From Actinoplanes derwentensis (GTDB taxonomy: Bacteria; Actinomycetota; Actinomycetes; Mycobacteriales; Micromonosporaceae): a stretch of DNA of 64,000 nucleotides. Numbering within the stretch: position 1 is the first letter of the stretch; every line of letters begins with the position of its first letter. The notes beneath the pieces are model-generated. The model searched no databases. It was not told the origin of the DNA and saw only the letters and a program-made list of their open reading frames with translations. Both the position numbers and the translations under genes were made by a program. Positions 33,202 through 43,863 of this stretch are shown here, one piece after another. Location of the stretch: assembly GCF_900104725.1 (NCBI RefSeq), contig NZ_LT629758.1:10458001-10522000 (forward strand), in the 5' to 3' direction.

Positions 33202-33801
33202 TTAAAGGGTTATCCGCCGCACGACCTCGGTGAGCCGCTCGGCGGCCTGTATCCCGGACACCCGCAACCCGTGGATCACCGTCAGGTCCTCCACCGCGCA
33301 GGCCGGCGGTGTCTGCCCGACCGCCTGGGCCAGCGCCGGCGTCCACCGCGCCCACTCCGCCATCTCGGCGAACAGCTCGTCCTCCATCTCACCGGGGGAC
33401 ATCGCGGTGGTCAGGCGCTGGGTGAACCGCTGCCGGAACGCCCAGAACGACCACACCTTCGCCTCGTCGATCAGCTGCTCCACCGGGTCGGTCCGCAGAT
33501 AACGCAGGGCGATCTGCAACGACTCGGACCGGCCGTCCCCGATCAGGGCGTCGATCATCCGGTGCCGCGCGTGCGCCCCGGCCACCTCGTAGAAGGTGCT
33601 GCGGCAGCCGCGCGGCTCGGCGGCGGCGACGATCGTCTTCCAGGTCATGTCGGACCGTGGCCCGCTGTTGAGCACCGTGGCGGCTGCCCGGTAGTAGGTG
33701 GTCTTGGTGTTCCAGTGGTTACGGCGTGGCGAGGTGTTACCGGCGAGCCGCCGCACCCACCCGCCCACGACCGTCCTGTCGAGACCCGCGAATGCCGTCA
33801 T
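33202..33801 (-). CDS. TetR-like DNA-binding protein, actinobacterial family
   Basis: A 199-residue protein. The N-terminal helices YYRAAATVLNSGPRSDMTWK and TIVAAAEPRGCRSTFYEVAG form a TetR-like helix-turn-helix; the middle (GRSESLQIALRYLRTDPVEQ, LIDEAKVWSFWAFRQRF) is a conserved block I know from unnamed proteins near streptomycete LuxR regulators. Ligand and targets are unknown. The ATG follows AGGACTGAGGACG. It lies 84 nt after the large LuxR gene and 12 nt before the GGDEF-EAL gene. Confidence 0.7.
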   Translation of the reverse strand: MTAFAGLDRTVVGGWVRRLAGNTSPRRNHWNTKTTYYRAAATVLNSGPRSDMTWKTIVAAAEPRGCRSTFYEVAGAHARHRMIDALIGDGRSESLQIALRYLRTDPVEQLIDEAKVWSFWAFRQRFTQRLTTAMSPGEMEDELFAEMAEWARWTPALAQAVGQTPPACAVEDLTVIHGLRVSGIQAAERLTEVVRRITL

Positions 33802-33885
33802 CGTCCTCAGTCCTTCTGGTGCCTTCTCATCGGATCCAGCGCCAGACGAGCCTCGCGGGACGGGCCCGGTGACCGCATCACGTGT

Positions 33886-36684
33886 TCACGTGATCCTGCG
33901 GTCGCGGGTCTCCCGTGCCACCCGGGCGGCCAGTTCCACCCGGCTGTGGATCTCCAGTTTCATGAAGACCTTTCGCAAGTGACTGTCCACCGTGTGCGGT
34001 GACAGATTGAGCCGCCGGGCCACCTCGATGTTGGTCATCCCCTCGGCCACGAGCAGCGCCACCGGCCGCTCGGCCTGCGACAACCCGGGCAGGACCGGCT
34101 GCTGCTCCGCGGGCCGCCCGGTACCGGCCGGGCCCAGCCAGCCGCCGAGACCGTCCCGCAGCCGCCGGTGCACCCCGTGCGCGCCGGCCGCGATCGCCAG
34201 CAGTAGCGCCTCGTCGTACCGATGCCGCGCGGTCTCCCGGTCCCCGGTGTCCCGGGCCAGTTCGGCCGCGTCCTCACCCGCCGCGGCCACCGCGAGCGGC
34301 CGCCGGCTGTGCCGGAAGGCCGCCATCGCGGCCCGCAACCGGGCCGGATCGCGGGTCAGCACCCCGGCCGCGTGCTCGGCCGCCCCGGCCGCCGCCCACG
34401 AGTCCGGGTTCGTACGGGCCAGCCGGGACGCGGCGGCCACGGCCACCGCCGCCCGGTCCGGGTCACCGGCGGTCAGCGCCAGCCTGACCAGGACCGCGGC
34501 CACGGCCGGCTCCTGCACCAGCAGGGCGGGCCGGTCGCCGACCGTGTCGTAGACGCCGTGCATCAGCCGGAACGCCCCCAGCATGTCGCCCTCGGCGGCC
34601 AGCAGCGACGCCCCGGCCCACGCCACGTGCTCCGGCGGCGCGGTCACCCCGGCCGCGGTCAGTTCCCGGATCCGGTACAGCAGATAGCGCCCCTGATCCA
34701 GGTCGCCGCGCAGCACCGCCAGCCGGATCAGCGTCCCCAGCAGCGGCACCACCAGCTGATAGGTGCTGTGCTGTTCGGCCTGGGCCACCCCGGCGTCGGC
34801 CTCGGCCGCCGCGTCGTCGAGACGGCCCCGCGCAGTCAGCAGCGCCGACCGGTAGTGGTGCCAGAGCGGCTGCGCCCACGCCGTACCGAGCGCGTCGCAC
34901 TCCCGGTGCCCCTGGTTCAGGGCCCGTTCCGCCTCCTCGAACCGGCCCAGCGAGGTCAGCGCGTTCGCCAGCCAGATCCGCGGATGCCGGTGCAGGGCCT
35001 GCCCGCGAACCCGGTCGGCCAGCGCGGTGGCGGCCTCGGCGTGCGTGAGGGCGCCGGACAGCCGGCCCTCGGCGTGGGCGACCAGGCTGCGCGCGGTCAG
35101 GCCGGCGACCGCGGCACCCGGCTCGTGGTCGCGGCCCAGCCGGTCGGCTTCGGCGCCGGACTCGTCGGCCGTGGCCAGGTCGTCCAGGGCGACGGCGGCG
35201 TGCGCGCGGATCGCGTACAGCCGGGCGCGCACCTCCGCGGGCACCTTCGGGCCGGCGAGCCCCGCGTCGGCGTACCCGGCGGCCTCGATGTCCTGACCGG
35301 CGTGCTGGAACGCCTCGGCCAGGCCGAGCCGGACCCTCGCCCGGGTCGCCGGATCCAGGTCGGCCCGCAACGCCTCCTGGCCCAGCTGGTTCGCCTTCAC
35401 CAGGCGCCCGGCCGACGCGAGCAGTCCCACCGTCCCGGCGATGACCGCCGGCCGCTGCGGGTCCTGCTTGCCGATCGCCCGCAACGCCTGCAGCATCAGG
35501 TCGGCGGCGGTCGCCGGAGCGGTCGCCGCTACCCCGGCCGCGGTGCCCCGCAACATGCCGATCGCGGCTCCGGCCCCGGTCCGCCCGCTGCGCAGCAGAT
35601 GACCGGCGATCTCGGCGGCCGGCCGGTTCTGCTCCCGGGCCAGTACCGCGGCCCGGCCGTGCAGATGCTGCGACTGGGCGATGCTCAGGGTGCTCTGCAG
35701 CGCCTGATGCACCAGGGCGTGCCGGAAGACCAGGCCGGTGTGGTCCTCGACGAGCAGCCCGGAGGCCACCGCCTCGTCGATCGGGCCGAACAGGTCACCC
35801 GGGTCACGGCCGCCCATCAGCCGGGCCGCCGCCTCGATGTCGATCGGCCCGTCCAGCACCGACGTCGCCCGCAACAGCCAGCGGGCGTCCGGGGACAGAC
35901 TGCCGGCGATCTCCCGGACCGTGGTGACGAAACTCGACGGCAGACCGTCGCCGACCACCGTGGCGACCCCGTCCGCGATGATGATCTGCCGGGTGGCCAG
36001 CAGCGCGCCGATCAGCTGTTCGATTCGCAGTGGAACCCCACCGCACCCCTGCGCCAGCGCCAGCACGGTGTCGTCGGCCCTCGCCCCGATCCGGTCCTCG
36101 CACAGCCGCCGGACCGCGTCGTCGTCGAGCACGTCCAGATGGATCGGGGTCACCCGGTGCGACAGCCAGTCCAGAGCCTGCCAGCCCGGGGCGTCGGACT
36201 GCCCGGGACGGCTCGCCAGCAGCCACCGCACCGGGAACGACGCCAGCGCCGGCACCAGCTCCCGGACCGCGAGGGCACTCAGCTCGTCCATCCAGTGCGC
36301 GTCGTCGATCACGATCAGCAGCGGCTGGACGGCGGCGAACCGTTCCAGCGAGTCCCGCAGCCGGTGGATCTTCGCGTAGTTGCCGGCCGGCTCGTCGTCC
36401 AGCCCGGCCAGCCAGGCGAAATCCGCGGCCGGCGGACTGCACGCCCGCAGCGCCCCGGCGAGCGTGACCAGCGGCGCGCTCCGGTCGTGTTTGAACGCCT
36501 CCCGCGCGGCCACCGCGACGTCCAGGTCATCGGCGTGGTCACCGGCGGCGAGCAACAGTCGCGACTTACCGATCCCGGGCCGTCCGAAGATCACATGACA
36601 GCCCCCGCGGCCCTCCTTCGTCTCGTCCAGCGCGGTGCGGATGACCTTCAGTTCCCCGGTCCGCCCGACGATCCGGTCGCTCAC
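33886..36684 (-). CDS. Large LuxR-family (LAL) regulator with AAA ATPase domain
   Basis: A 932-residue regulator. The N-terminus has an ATPase with Walker A GRPGIGKS (about 34-41) and Walker B LLIVIDDAHWMDEL. The long middle is a helical repeat region rich in Ala and Arg (TPR-like). The C-terminus carries the LuxR helix-turn-helix (VAEGMTNIEVARRLNLSPHT, VDSHLRKVFMKLEIHSRVEL). LAL proteins activate catabolic or secondary-metabolite genes after ligand/ATP sensing. It starts with GTG after GGGAGG, 12 nt downstream of the LLM oxidoreductase gene, so these may be co-transcribed. Confidence 0.92.
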   Translation of the reverse strand: MSDRIVGRTGELKVIRTALDETKEGRGGCHVIFGRPGIGKSRLLLAAGDHADDLDVAVAAREAFKHDRSAPLVTLAGALRACSPPAADFAWLAGLDDEPAGNYAKIHRLRDSLERFAAVQPLLIVIDDAHWMDELSALAVRELVPALASFPVRWLLASRPGQSDAPGWQALDWLSHRVTPIHLDVLDDDAVRRLCEDRIGARADDTVLALAQGCGGVPLRIEQLIGALLATRQIIIADGVATVVGDGLPSSFVTTVREIAGSLSPDARWLLRATSVLDGPIDIEAAARLMGGRDPGDLFGPIDEAVASGLLVEDHTGLVFRHALVHQALQSTLSIAQSQHLHGRAAVLAREQNRPAAEIAGHLLRSGRTGAGAAIGMLRGTAAGVAATAPATAADLMLQALRAIGKQDPQRPAVIAGTVGLLASAGRLVKANQLGQEALRADLDPATRARVRLGLAEAFQHAGQDIEAAGYADAGLAGPKVPAEVRARLYAIRAHAAVALDDLATADESGAEADRLGRDHEPGAAVAGLTARSLVAHAEGRLSGALTHAEAATALADRVRGQALHRHPRIWLANALTSLGRFEEAERALNQGHRECDALGTAWAQPLWHHYRSALLTARGRLDDAAAEADAGVAQAEQHSTYQLVVPLLGTLIRLAVLRGDLDQGRYLLYRIRELTAAGVTAPPEHVAWAGASLLAAEGDMLGAFRLMHGVYDTVGDRPALLVQEPAVAAVLVRLALTAGDPDRAAVAVAAASRLARTNPDSWAAAGAAEHAAGVLTRDPARLRAAMAAFRHSRRPLAVAAAGEDAAELARDTGDRETARHRYDEALLLAIAAGAHGVHRRLRDGLGGWLGPAGTGRPAEQQPVLPGLSQAERPVALLVAEGMTNIEVARRLNLSPHTVDSHLRKVFMKLEIHSRVELAARVARETRDRRIT

Positions 36685-36696
36685 CGCGGCCTCCCG

Positions 36697-37629
36697 TCAG
36701 CCGATCGTGGCCCGAACCCGTTCGTGCAGCTCAGCCGCCCGGTCGATCAGCTCTTTCACGTCGCTGGTCGCGCCCGGCAGCGTGACGTAGACGTGATCGG
36801 CTCCGGCCTCGGCCAGCGCCTCGACATCGGCGGCCAACTGGCGCACGTCCCCGGCGTACGGCGGCCGCGGGTCGGCCTTTGACGTGGTCAGGTCCATGGT
36901 GCCGATCTGGACCGTGCAGCTCACCGTGGCCGGATCGCGGCCGGCGTCCTCGGCCAGCCGGCGGATGTGCGCCAGCTTCACCGCGACCTGGGCCGGATCG
37001 GTGGCGCTGGCCAGCCAGCCGTCGGCGCGGCGGGCGACCCGCTCCAGGGCGCGCCCGGCGGCGCCACCGAGCAGGACCGGGATGCGGCGGGCCGGTTTGG
37101 GGCCGATGTCGAGGGTGTCCGCGTGATGGTGGGTGGTCGCGAAACTCACCGGGTTCGGGCCCCAGACCCCGGCGGCGATGTCCAGGAAGTCGTCCAGGGC
37201 GCGCCCCCGCTCGGTGAGCGGGACGGCACCGGCCGCCGCGAACTCGTCGGGGGACCAGCCGGTGCCCAGCCCGGCGACGACCCGGCCGTCGCTTGCCGCG
37301 TCCAGGGTGGCGAGCTGCCGGGCCAGGCGCAGCGGCAGGTGCAGCGGAACCACCAGGACACCGGTGCCCAGCTCGATCCGCTCGGTCACCGCTGCCGCCA
37401 TCGAGAGCGTGACGAGCGCGTCGCTGACCCCACGATAGCGGTCCGGCCAGGGCAGTCCCGGCACGCCGTAGAGGCCGTGCGGCCCACTCTGATCCTCCGG
37501 CACGACCACCCGCTCGAACACCCACAGGCTGTCGTAGCCGATCTCCTCCATCGCCCGCGCCGCCGCGACCACATCCACGCCGGGCCGGAAATGCTGGTAC
37601 TGCGGCAGACTGACACCGATCTTCACCAT
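36697..37629 (-). CDS. LLM-class (F420-type) flavin-dependent oxidoreductase
   Basis: A 310-residue TIM-barrel luciferase-like protein. MVKIGVSLPQYQHFRPGVDV at the start, YDSLWVFERVVVPED, LGTGVLVVPLHLPLRLARQL, ASDGRVVAGLGTGWSPDEF and RIPVLLGGAAGRALERVAR are typical of the F420-dependent branch in actinobacteria. The substrate is unknown. ATG 37629 begins the first beta strand; the frame extends to 37659 without a better ribosome site. It is divergent from a TetR gene that may control it, and lies 12 nt before the LuxR gene. Confidence 0.9.
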   Translation of the reverse strand: MVKIGVSLPQYQHFRPGVDVVAAARAMEEIGYDSLWVFERVVVPEDQSGPHGLYGVPGLPWPDRYRGVSDALVTLSMAAAVTERIELGTGVLVVPLHLPLRLARQLATLDAASDGRVVAGLGTGWSPDEFAAAGAVPLTERGRALDDFLDIAAGVWGPNPVSFATTHHHADTLDIGPKPARRIPVLLGGAAGRALERVARRADGWLASATDPAQVAVKLAHIRRLAEDAGRDPATVSCTVQIGTMDLTTSKADPRPPYAGDVRQLAADVEALAEAGADHVYVTLPGATSDVKELIDRAAELHERVRATIG

Positions 37630-37763
37630 GGCGAAGACAATTCCACAAACGACATTCATCCGGTACGCCCGTCGAAGGTCCCGCCGGGTCCGCGCGAGGC
37701 CCGCGAGGGTCCGGACCGCCGGCGCGACCGCCGGGCGGGGGCGTTGTGACCCGGTTTATATTT

Positions 37764-37779
37764 ACGAACGGTCGGTCGT
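37764..37779. promoter_or_regulatory. Candidate TetR operator
   Basis: ACGAACGGTCGGTCGT is an imperfect dyad 18 nt upstream of the TetR start, in the 167-nt divergent gap with the LLM oxidoreductase gene. It sits between a possible -35 TTTACG (37761-37766) and -10 TAGGTT (37784-37789), 17 bp apart, which would suit autorepression. Confidence 0.5.
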
Positions 37780-37796
37780 TTTGTAGGTTGGTCGGT

Positions 37797-38459
37797 ATGA
37801 CCCAGGACGGCAGGCTGATCCGCGGCGAACGCACCCGCAGCGCGGTGCTGGAGCAGGCCCTCCGCCTGGCCACCGTGTCCGGGCTCGACGGCCTGTCCCT
37901 GAGCCAGGTCGCCGACGCGCTCGGCGTCAGCAAATCCGGCCTCTTCGCGCACTGGCGCTCGAAAGAGGCCCTGCAGCTCGCAGTCATCGACCAGGCCCGC
38001 GCCCAGTGGACCGAGCTCGTCATCCGCCCCGCCCTCACCGCCCCCGCCGGGGTGCGCCGGTTGTGGGCCGTGCACCTGAGCCGGCTCGCCTTCTACGAGG
38101 CGCGGGTGCTGCCCGGTGTCTGCTTCTTCGCCAACGCCCAGTTCGAGTTCAACGCCCGCCCCGGCACCGTCCGCGACCGTCTCAACGCCGAGCAGACCGC
38201 CTGGATGACCTTCCTGACCGGCCTGGCCACCGAGGCCGTCACCTGCGGTGACCTGCGCCCCGGCACCGACCCGGCGGTCCTCGCCTACCAGACCGAGGCC
38301 CTCGGCGTCTGCGCCGTCATGCAGGCCCCGGTCCTCGGGTTGGAAACCGCCTACCAGCACGCCCGGCAGGCCCTGCTCGACCACCTGCGGGCCATCGGCA
38401 CCACCCAGGCAATCCTGCTCGAGCAACTTCCGCAAGCCTGTCCCGAAGGAATCCGATGA
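37797..38459 (+). CDS. TetR-family transcriptional regulator
   Basis: A 220-residue regulator. The TetR helix-turn-helix is clear (RSAVLEQALRLATVSGLDGL, SLSQVADALGVSKSGLFAHW, about residues 13-52). The ligand-binding C-terminal domain contains GVCFFANAQFEFNARPGTVR, typical of a subset of actinobacterial TetR proteins. ATG 37797 replaces an in-frame ATG at 37746 because the latter would cover the promoter. The stop overlaps the thioesterase ATG by 4 nt. It probably controls itself, the thioesterase and the divergent LLM oxidoreductase. Confidence 0.9.
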   Translation: MTQDGRLIRGERTRSAVLEQALRLATVSGLDGLSLSQVADALGVSKSGLFAHWRSKEALQLAVIDQARAQWTELVIRPALTAPAGVRRLWAVHLSRLAFYEARVLPGVCFFANAQFEFNARPGTVRDRLNAEQTAWMTFLTGLATEAVTCGDLRPGTDPAVLAYQTEALGVCAVMQAPVLGLETAYQHARQALLDHLRAIGTTQAILLEQLPQACPEGIR

Positions 38460-38899
38460 GCACTGCAGCACTCCCGATCACCTACGGCGATGTGGTCCAC
38501 ACGCCGGTCCACTTCGACGACCTCGACGCCATGGGCGTGCTGCACAACTCGCGCTACGCGGTCCTGGTCGAGCGGGCCATCGGCAAATGGTGGACCGCCC
38601 GCGGCGTCAGTTTCACCGGCGGCCGCCCGACGTCCCCCGACGCGTTCAACGTGGTCCGGGAGTACGGCATCACCTTCCACGTCCCGGTGACCACCATCGG
38701 CGACATCGCCGTCCACTTCTGGCTGGCGAAACTCGGCACCACCAGTGCCGACTACCGCTTTCGCGTCACCACCCTGGACGGCTCCACGGTCCACGCCGAC
38801 GGCCGCCGCGTCAACGTCCGCCTCGACCCGGCCACGATGCGCCCGGTCCCGTGGACCGACCACGCCCGGGACGTGGCCCGGCCGCTCGTGAAACCCTGA
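38456..38899 (+). CDS. Acyl-CoA thioesterase, hotdog fold (4HBT)
   Basis: A 147-residue hotdog-fold protein. VHFDDLDAMGVLHNSRYAVL (about residues 18-37) is the 4HBT active-site segment with the catalytic Asp and the YxxxxE helix (VLVERAIGKWW). The FRV...VHADGRRVNVRLDP region forms the last strands. It should hydrolyse acyl- or aryl-CoA thioesters in the cytoplasm. It is translationally coupled to the upstream TetR gene (ATGA overlap), so the pair forms a small self-regulated unit. Confidence 0.87.
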   Translation: MSTAALPITYGDVVHTPVHFDDLDAMGVLHNSRYAVLVERAIGKWWTARGVSFTGGRPTSPDAFNVVREYGITFHVPVTTIGDIAVHFWLAKLGTTSADYRFRVTTLDGSTVHADGRRVNVRLDPATMRPVPWTDHARDVARPLVKP

Positions 38900-38938
38900 C
38901 ACCCACACGGCACCGTCGTTTCGGTATCTTTCCCACCC

Positions 38939-39415
38939 GTGGCGGTCATCTTTGAACTTGTGGTCAATTTCGGTCAGGACGTCGCGGGTGCCGAGCGGGC
39001 GCGGGAGGCCGCCCTGGCGGCTGCGCCGCTGGTGGCCGGAGCGCACCGGATCGGGGTGCACGCGCACGTCGATACCCGCGGTGCCTACGCCGAGCTGAGC
39101 GTCATGCCGGTCGCGGTGTCCTGGGGGTCCACGTTCGACGAAGGGCTTCCACACCTCGAACTGTCCGCCGCCGAGCTGACCGAACTCGGCCATGGGCTGT
39201 ATGGGCTGCTCAGCACGTTCAGTGGTTACCGGGCGGCGGCCGTGGGCTGGGACTGTGAGCCGTACGCCGACACCGAGGACCTCGAGGACGCCGAAGCGCC
39301 GGGCCGGGTCTTCGCCGAGGGCATCGTGAGCGGGCCGTCGTTCACGCCGTTCGCCCCGGGCTACGTGTGGGTGCCGTACACCGGTGAGAACTGGTCACCG
39401 GCGGCCTTCGGCTGA
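38939..39415 (+). CDS. Unknown 158-residue protein
   Basis: A soluble acidic protein beginning [17 protein letters not shown], with a long helix [20 protein letters not shown] and a central [20 protein letters not shown] segment, ending [25 protein letters not shown]. I do not recognise the family. The GTG at 38939 has no ribosome site, but TATCTT lies 8 nt upstream at 38925-38930, which suggests a leaderless transcript. Its 3' end overlaps the ispH gene by 21 nt tail to tail. Confidence 0.75.
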   Translation: MAVIFELVVNFGQDVAGAERAREAALAAAPLVAGAHRIGVHAHVDTRGAYAELSVMPVAVSWGSTFDEGLPHLELSAAELTELGHGLYGLLSTFSGYRAAAVGWDCEPYADTEDLEDAEAPGRVFAEGIVSGPSFTPFAPGYVWVPYTGENWSPAAFG

Positions 39416-40351
39416 ACCCCGCGCGGCCGCCTCGCGCGGGGTCGCCGGTTGTGCTTCCCGTAGAGCCGGGGGCAGCAGGAAGGTGATGTTCTCCTCGGCG
39501 ACCCGGTGTTCGGTGACGCGGGCCGGGGCCAGGACCGCGATCACCTCGTCGACCAGGTGCGGCGGCGCGGAGGCACCGGCGGTCAGGCCGACGGTCCGGA
39601 CGCCGTCGAGCCACTCCGGCCGGATCCCGCTCGCGTCCTCGATCAGGTGGGCGGGCGTGCCGTGGCGCCGGGCGACCTCGGTCAGCCGCAGTGAGTTGGA
39701 GGAGTTCGCCGAGCCGACGACGAGGACCAGATCGCAAGCGGCCGCGATGGCGACGACGGCCGCCTGCCGGTTGGTGGTGGCGTAGCAGATGTCGTCCGGC
39801 CCGGAGATCTCGGGAAACCGTGCGGTCAGCGCGTCGATGATCTCGCCGGTCTCGTCCGCGGCGAGCGTCGTCTGGGTGATGTAGGAGACCCGGCCCTCGG
39901 CCCGCACCGAGCGGGCCGCCGCGACGTCCGGGATCAGCTGGATGCCCGGGGCCTGACCGAGGGTGCCCTCGATCTCGTCGTGCCCGGCATGGCCGATGAG
40001 CAGCACGGTGTCGCCGCGGGCGGCGAACCGGCGCGCCTCGGTGTGCACTTTGGCGACCAGTGGGCAGGTGGCGTCGATGACGTCCAGCTCACGACGGGCG
40101 GCGTCGGCGCGGACGGCCGGGGCGACGCCGTGCGCGGAGAAGACGACGACCGCGCCGTCCGGAACGGTGTCCAGTTCGTCGACGAAGATCACGCCGCGGG
40201 CTTCGAGACCGGCGACGACGTGGGCGTTGTGGACGATCTGGCGGCGTACGTAGACGGGCGGCCCGTGCTGTTGCAGGGCCCGGTCGACCATGTCGACGGC
40301 GCGTTCGACTCCGGCGCAGAAGGAGCGAGGGGCGGCGAGCAGGACTTCCAT
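39395..40351 (-). CDS. ispH: 4-hydroxy-3-methylbut-2-enyl diphosphate reductase (IspH)
   Basis: A 318-residue iron-sulfur enzyme of the MEP pathway that converts HMBPP to IPP and DMAPP. The three cluster-binding Cys are seen in RSFCAGV (Cys12 region), DATCPLV and DDICYAT. Other landmarks are [26 protein letters not shown] and [12 protein letters not shown] 40351 gives the normal N-terminus [12 protein letters not shown]; the frame continues upstream but only into promoter sequence. It is divergent from the encapsulin/2-methylisoborneol operon, so it may be tuned to supply precursors for that pathway. It may be a second ispH copy; the window cannot tell. Confidence 0.95.
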   Translation of the reverse strand: MEVLLAAPRSFCAGVERAVDMVDRALQQHGPPVYVRRQIVHNAHVVAGLEARGVIFVDELDTVPDGAVVVFSAHGVAPAVRADAARRELDVIDATCPLVAKVHTEARRFAARGDTVLLIGHAGHDEIEGTLGQAPGIQLIPDVAAARSVRAEGRVSYITQTTLAADETGEIIDALTARFPEISGPDDICYATTNRQAAVVAIAAACDLVLVVGSANSSNSLRLTEVARRHGTPAHLIEDASGIRPEWLDGVRTVGLTAGASAPPHLVDEVIAVLAPARVTEHRVAEENITFLLPPALREAQPATPREAAARGSAEGRR

Positions 40352-40456
40352 GATCTCGGAGCTTAGGTTGGAGAGTTCAGTTATCTGCAAAAACCGGTAA
40401 AGAAGTCGTTCGCTGGGATAAAACGGGCTGAAGGGAAGCCATATTAAGGATGAAAC

Positions 40457-41868
<1,412 letters not shown>

Positions 41869-41869
<1 letters not shown>

Positions 41870-42942
41870 TGTCCGTCGTCACCGATCTTCGGGGGGCGCC
41901 GCCGTCCGATCTACGGCGCCTACTGCCGACCTTCGGGATGTCCGCGGCCAGGGCATTCCTCGGCCCCCTGGTCTCGCCGCCGTCCGACAACACGCTCTTC
42001 TGCCCCGACGCGGTCCGGGACGACCCCGCGCTGGGCGACCTGGTCGACGACATGCTCGTCGACTGGGCCCGGCAGGTCGGGATCTATGAGGGGCGACTGG
42101 ACAAACTGCGGTCGTACGGGTTCGGCCGGTACATGATGCTCGCCCACCCGGCGGTCAACGACCCGGACCGCCTGCTGATGGCCTCGAAATGCCTGGTCGC
42201 CGAGTGGGCCACCGACGACTACTACGTCGACGAGATCGAACTGGGCGCCGACCCGGCGGTCGTCGGCTCCCGGCTGTCCCGGCTGCTCAGCATGATCGAC
42301 CCGGCGCGGCTGGTGCCGCGGTACGCCGCCGACATGGACGCCTACCACCGGCTGCAACCGATCTCGGAGGCGTTCCGCAGCGCCGTCGAACATCTGGGCC
42401 GGTACGCGTCCCCGTCGCAGATGGGCCGCTTCCAGCACCAGATGGCGATCCTCTTCCTGGCCTGGACCCAGGAGGCGGACTGGCACGTCAACCGGCGTAC
42501 GCCACCGGTCTGGGAGTACCTGGTCCAGCGCCACCTCAACAGCTATCTGCCGCCGATGATCCTGATCGACGTGCTGGCCGGCTACGAACTGCCGGCCCAC
42601 GAGTTCTACCACCCGGACGTACGCCGCGCCTTCACCACCGCCGGCAACGCCGCGGTACTCGTCAACGACCTGCACTCGGGCCCTGCGGAGTCGGACACCG
42701 ACTACAACCTGCCGCGGGTGCTGTCCCTGCAGGAAGGACTCTCCGGCGCCGAGGCACTGGCCCGGACCGTCGAGATCCACAACGAGTTGATGCACGACTT
42801 CGTCGGCCTGGCCACCCAGCTCAGCGCCGTCGGTTCACCGAACCTGCGGCGGTTCCTCGCGGACACCTGGGCCTGGGTCGGCGGAAGCCGGCGCTGGCAC
42901 GCCACCACCGGCCGCTACCACAACCACGGGAGTACACGATGA
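41869..42942 (+). CDS. 2-methylisoborneol synthase (terpene cyclase, encapsulin cargo)
   Basis: A 357-residue class I terpene cyclase. The metal-binding Asp-rich motif is DDYYVDE (about residues 114-120) and the NSE motif is NDLHSGPAESD (about 265-275). PARLVPRYAADMDAYHRLQP, TPPVWEYLVQRHLNSYLPPM and AWVGGSRRWHATTGRYH are 2-MIB synthase landmarks. It converts 2-methyl-GPP to 2-methylisoborneol. Streptomycete orthologues are roughly 80 residues longer at the N-terminus; here the disordered arm that normally docks in the encapsulin is short but keeps PTFGMSAARAFLGP. It overlaps both neighbours by 1 and 4 nt. Confidence 0.92.
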
Positions 42943-43784
42943 CCAGCACGATCCTGCGTACCGACTTCGAGAAGTCCGTCGCCAACTACTGGAACACCAA
43001 CCAGGACGACCCGGTGAACCTGCGCCTCGGCGAGGTCGACGACCTGTACCACCACCACTACGGCGTGGGCCCGTACGATCCGTCGGTCCTGGACGGCCCC
43101 GCCGAGACCCGTGAGAAGCGGATCATCGCCGAACTGCACCGCCTGGAATCCGCCCAGGCCGACCTGCTGCTCGACCATCTGGGACCGATCCGGCCCACCG
43201 ACATGATCCTGGACGGCGGTTCCGGCCGCGGCGGCACCAGCATCATGGCCAACCAGCGCTTCGGCTGCGAGGTGGACGGCGTCTCGATCTCCGAATACCA
43301 GGTCGGTTTCGCCAACGAACAGGCCGCCCGCCGCGGCGTCAGCGACCGGGTCCGCTTCCACTTCCGCAACATGCTGCAGACCCAGCTGCCGTCCGACACC
43401 CGCCAGGCGATCTGGACCAACGAGACCACCATGTATGTCGACCTGCACAAACTTTACGGCGAGTTCGCCCGTCTGCTGAAGTTCGGCGGCCGCTACGTCT
43501 GCATCACCGGCTGCGCCAACGACGTCAAGGGCCTGCGCTCGAAGGCCGTCAGCAAGATCAACGAGCACTACACCTGCGACATCCACCCGCGCAGCGACTA
43601 CTTCCAGGCCTTGGCGGCCAACGGCCTGGTCCCGATCAACGTCGTGGACCTGACCGAGGCGACCATCCCGTACTGGCAACTGCGCGCCGAATCCGAAGTG
43701 GCCACCGGCATCGAAGAGGCCTTCCTGACCGCCTACCAGGAGGGCAGCTTCCACTACCTCCTCATCGCCGCCGACCGGATCTGA
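42939..43784 (+). CDS. Geranyl diphosphate 2-C-methyltransferase
   Basis: A 281-residue SAM-dependent methyltransferase. The SAM loop is ILDGGSGRGGTSIMANQRFG (about 87-106), followed by VDGVSISEYQVGFANEQAAR and FHFRNML. The C-terminal part (SKINEHYTCDIHPRSDYFQA, VDLTEATIPYWQLRAESEVA) matches GPP methyltransferases of 2-MIB operons. It adds the C2 methyl to GPP, giving the cyclase substrate. ATG 42939 overlaps the cyclase stop by 4 nt. The order shell-cyclase-methyltransferase is the known streptomycete arrangement. Confidence 0.93.
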   Translation: MTSTILRTDFEKSVANYWNTNQDDPVNLRLGEVDDLYHHHYGVGPYDPSVLDGPAETREKRIIAELHRLESAQADLLLDHLGPIRPTDMILDGGSGRGGTSIMANQRFGCEVDGVSISEYQVGFANEQAARRGVSDRVRFHFRNMLQTQLPSDTRQAIWTNETTMYVDLHKLYGEFARLLKFGGRYVCITGCANDVKGLRSKAVSKINEHYTCDIHPRSDYFQALAANGLVPINVVDLTEATIPYWQLRAESEVATGIEEAFLTAYQEGSFHYLLIAADRI

Positions 43785-43789
43785 TCACT

Positions 43790-43818
43790 CCGGGCGCGGC
43801 CCCCCAGGCCGCGCCCGG
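43790..43818 (+). terminator. Terminator of the encapsulin/2-MIB operon
   Basis: A perfect 12-bp inverted repeat CCGGGCGCGGCC / GGCCGCGCCCGG with a 5-nt loop begins 5 nt after the methyltransferase stop and is followed by TTGTCCT. It marks the end of the three-gene operon. Confidence 0.8.
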
Positions 43819-43863
43819 TTGTCCTCGGCCCGCGCCCGGGACCGCGTCTGGGAGGATTCCCGG

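Noticed and set aside
31255..34002. A 915-codon plus-strand open frame opposite the GGDEF-EAL gene
   Set aside because: Antisense shadow; the opposite strand has intact GGDEF and EAL motifs.
34222..36882. An 886-codon plus-strand open frame opposite the LuxR regulator
   Set aside because: It has Arg/Gly/Gln repeats and no motif; the minus strand encodes a complete LAL regulator.
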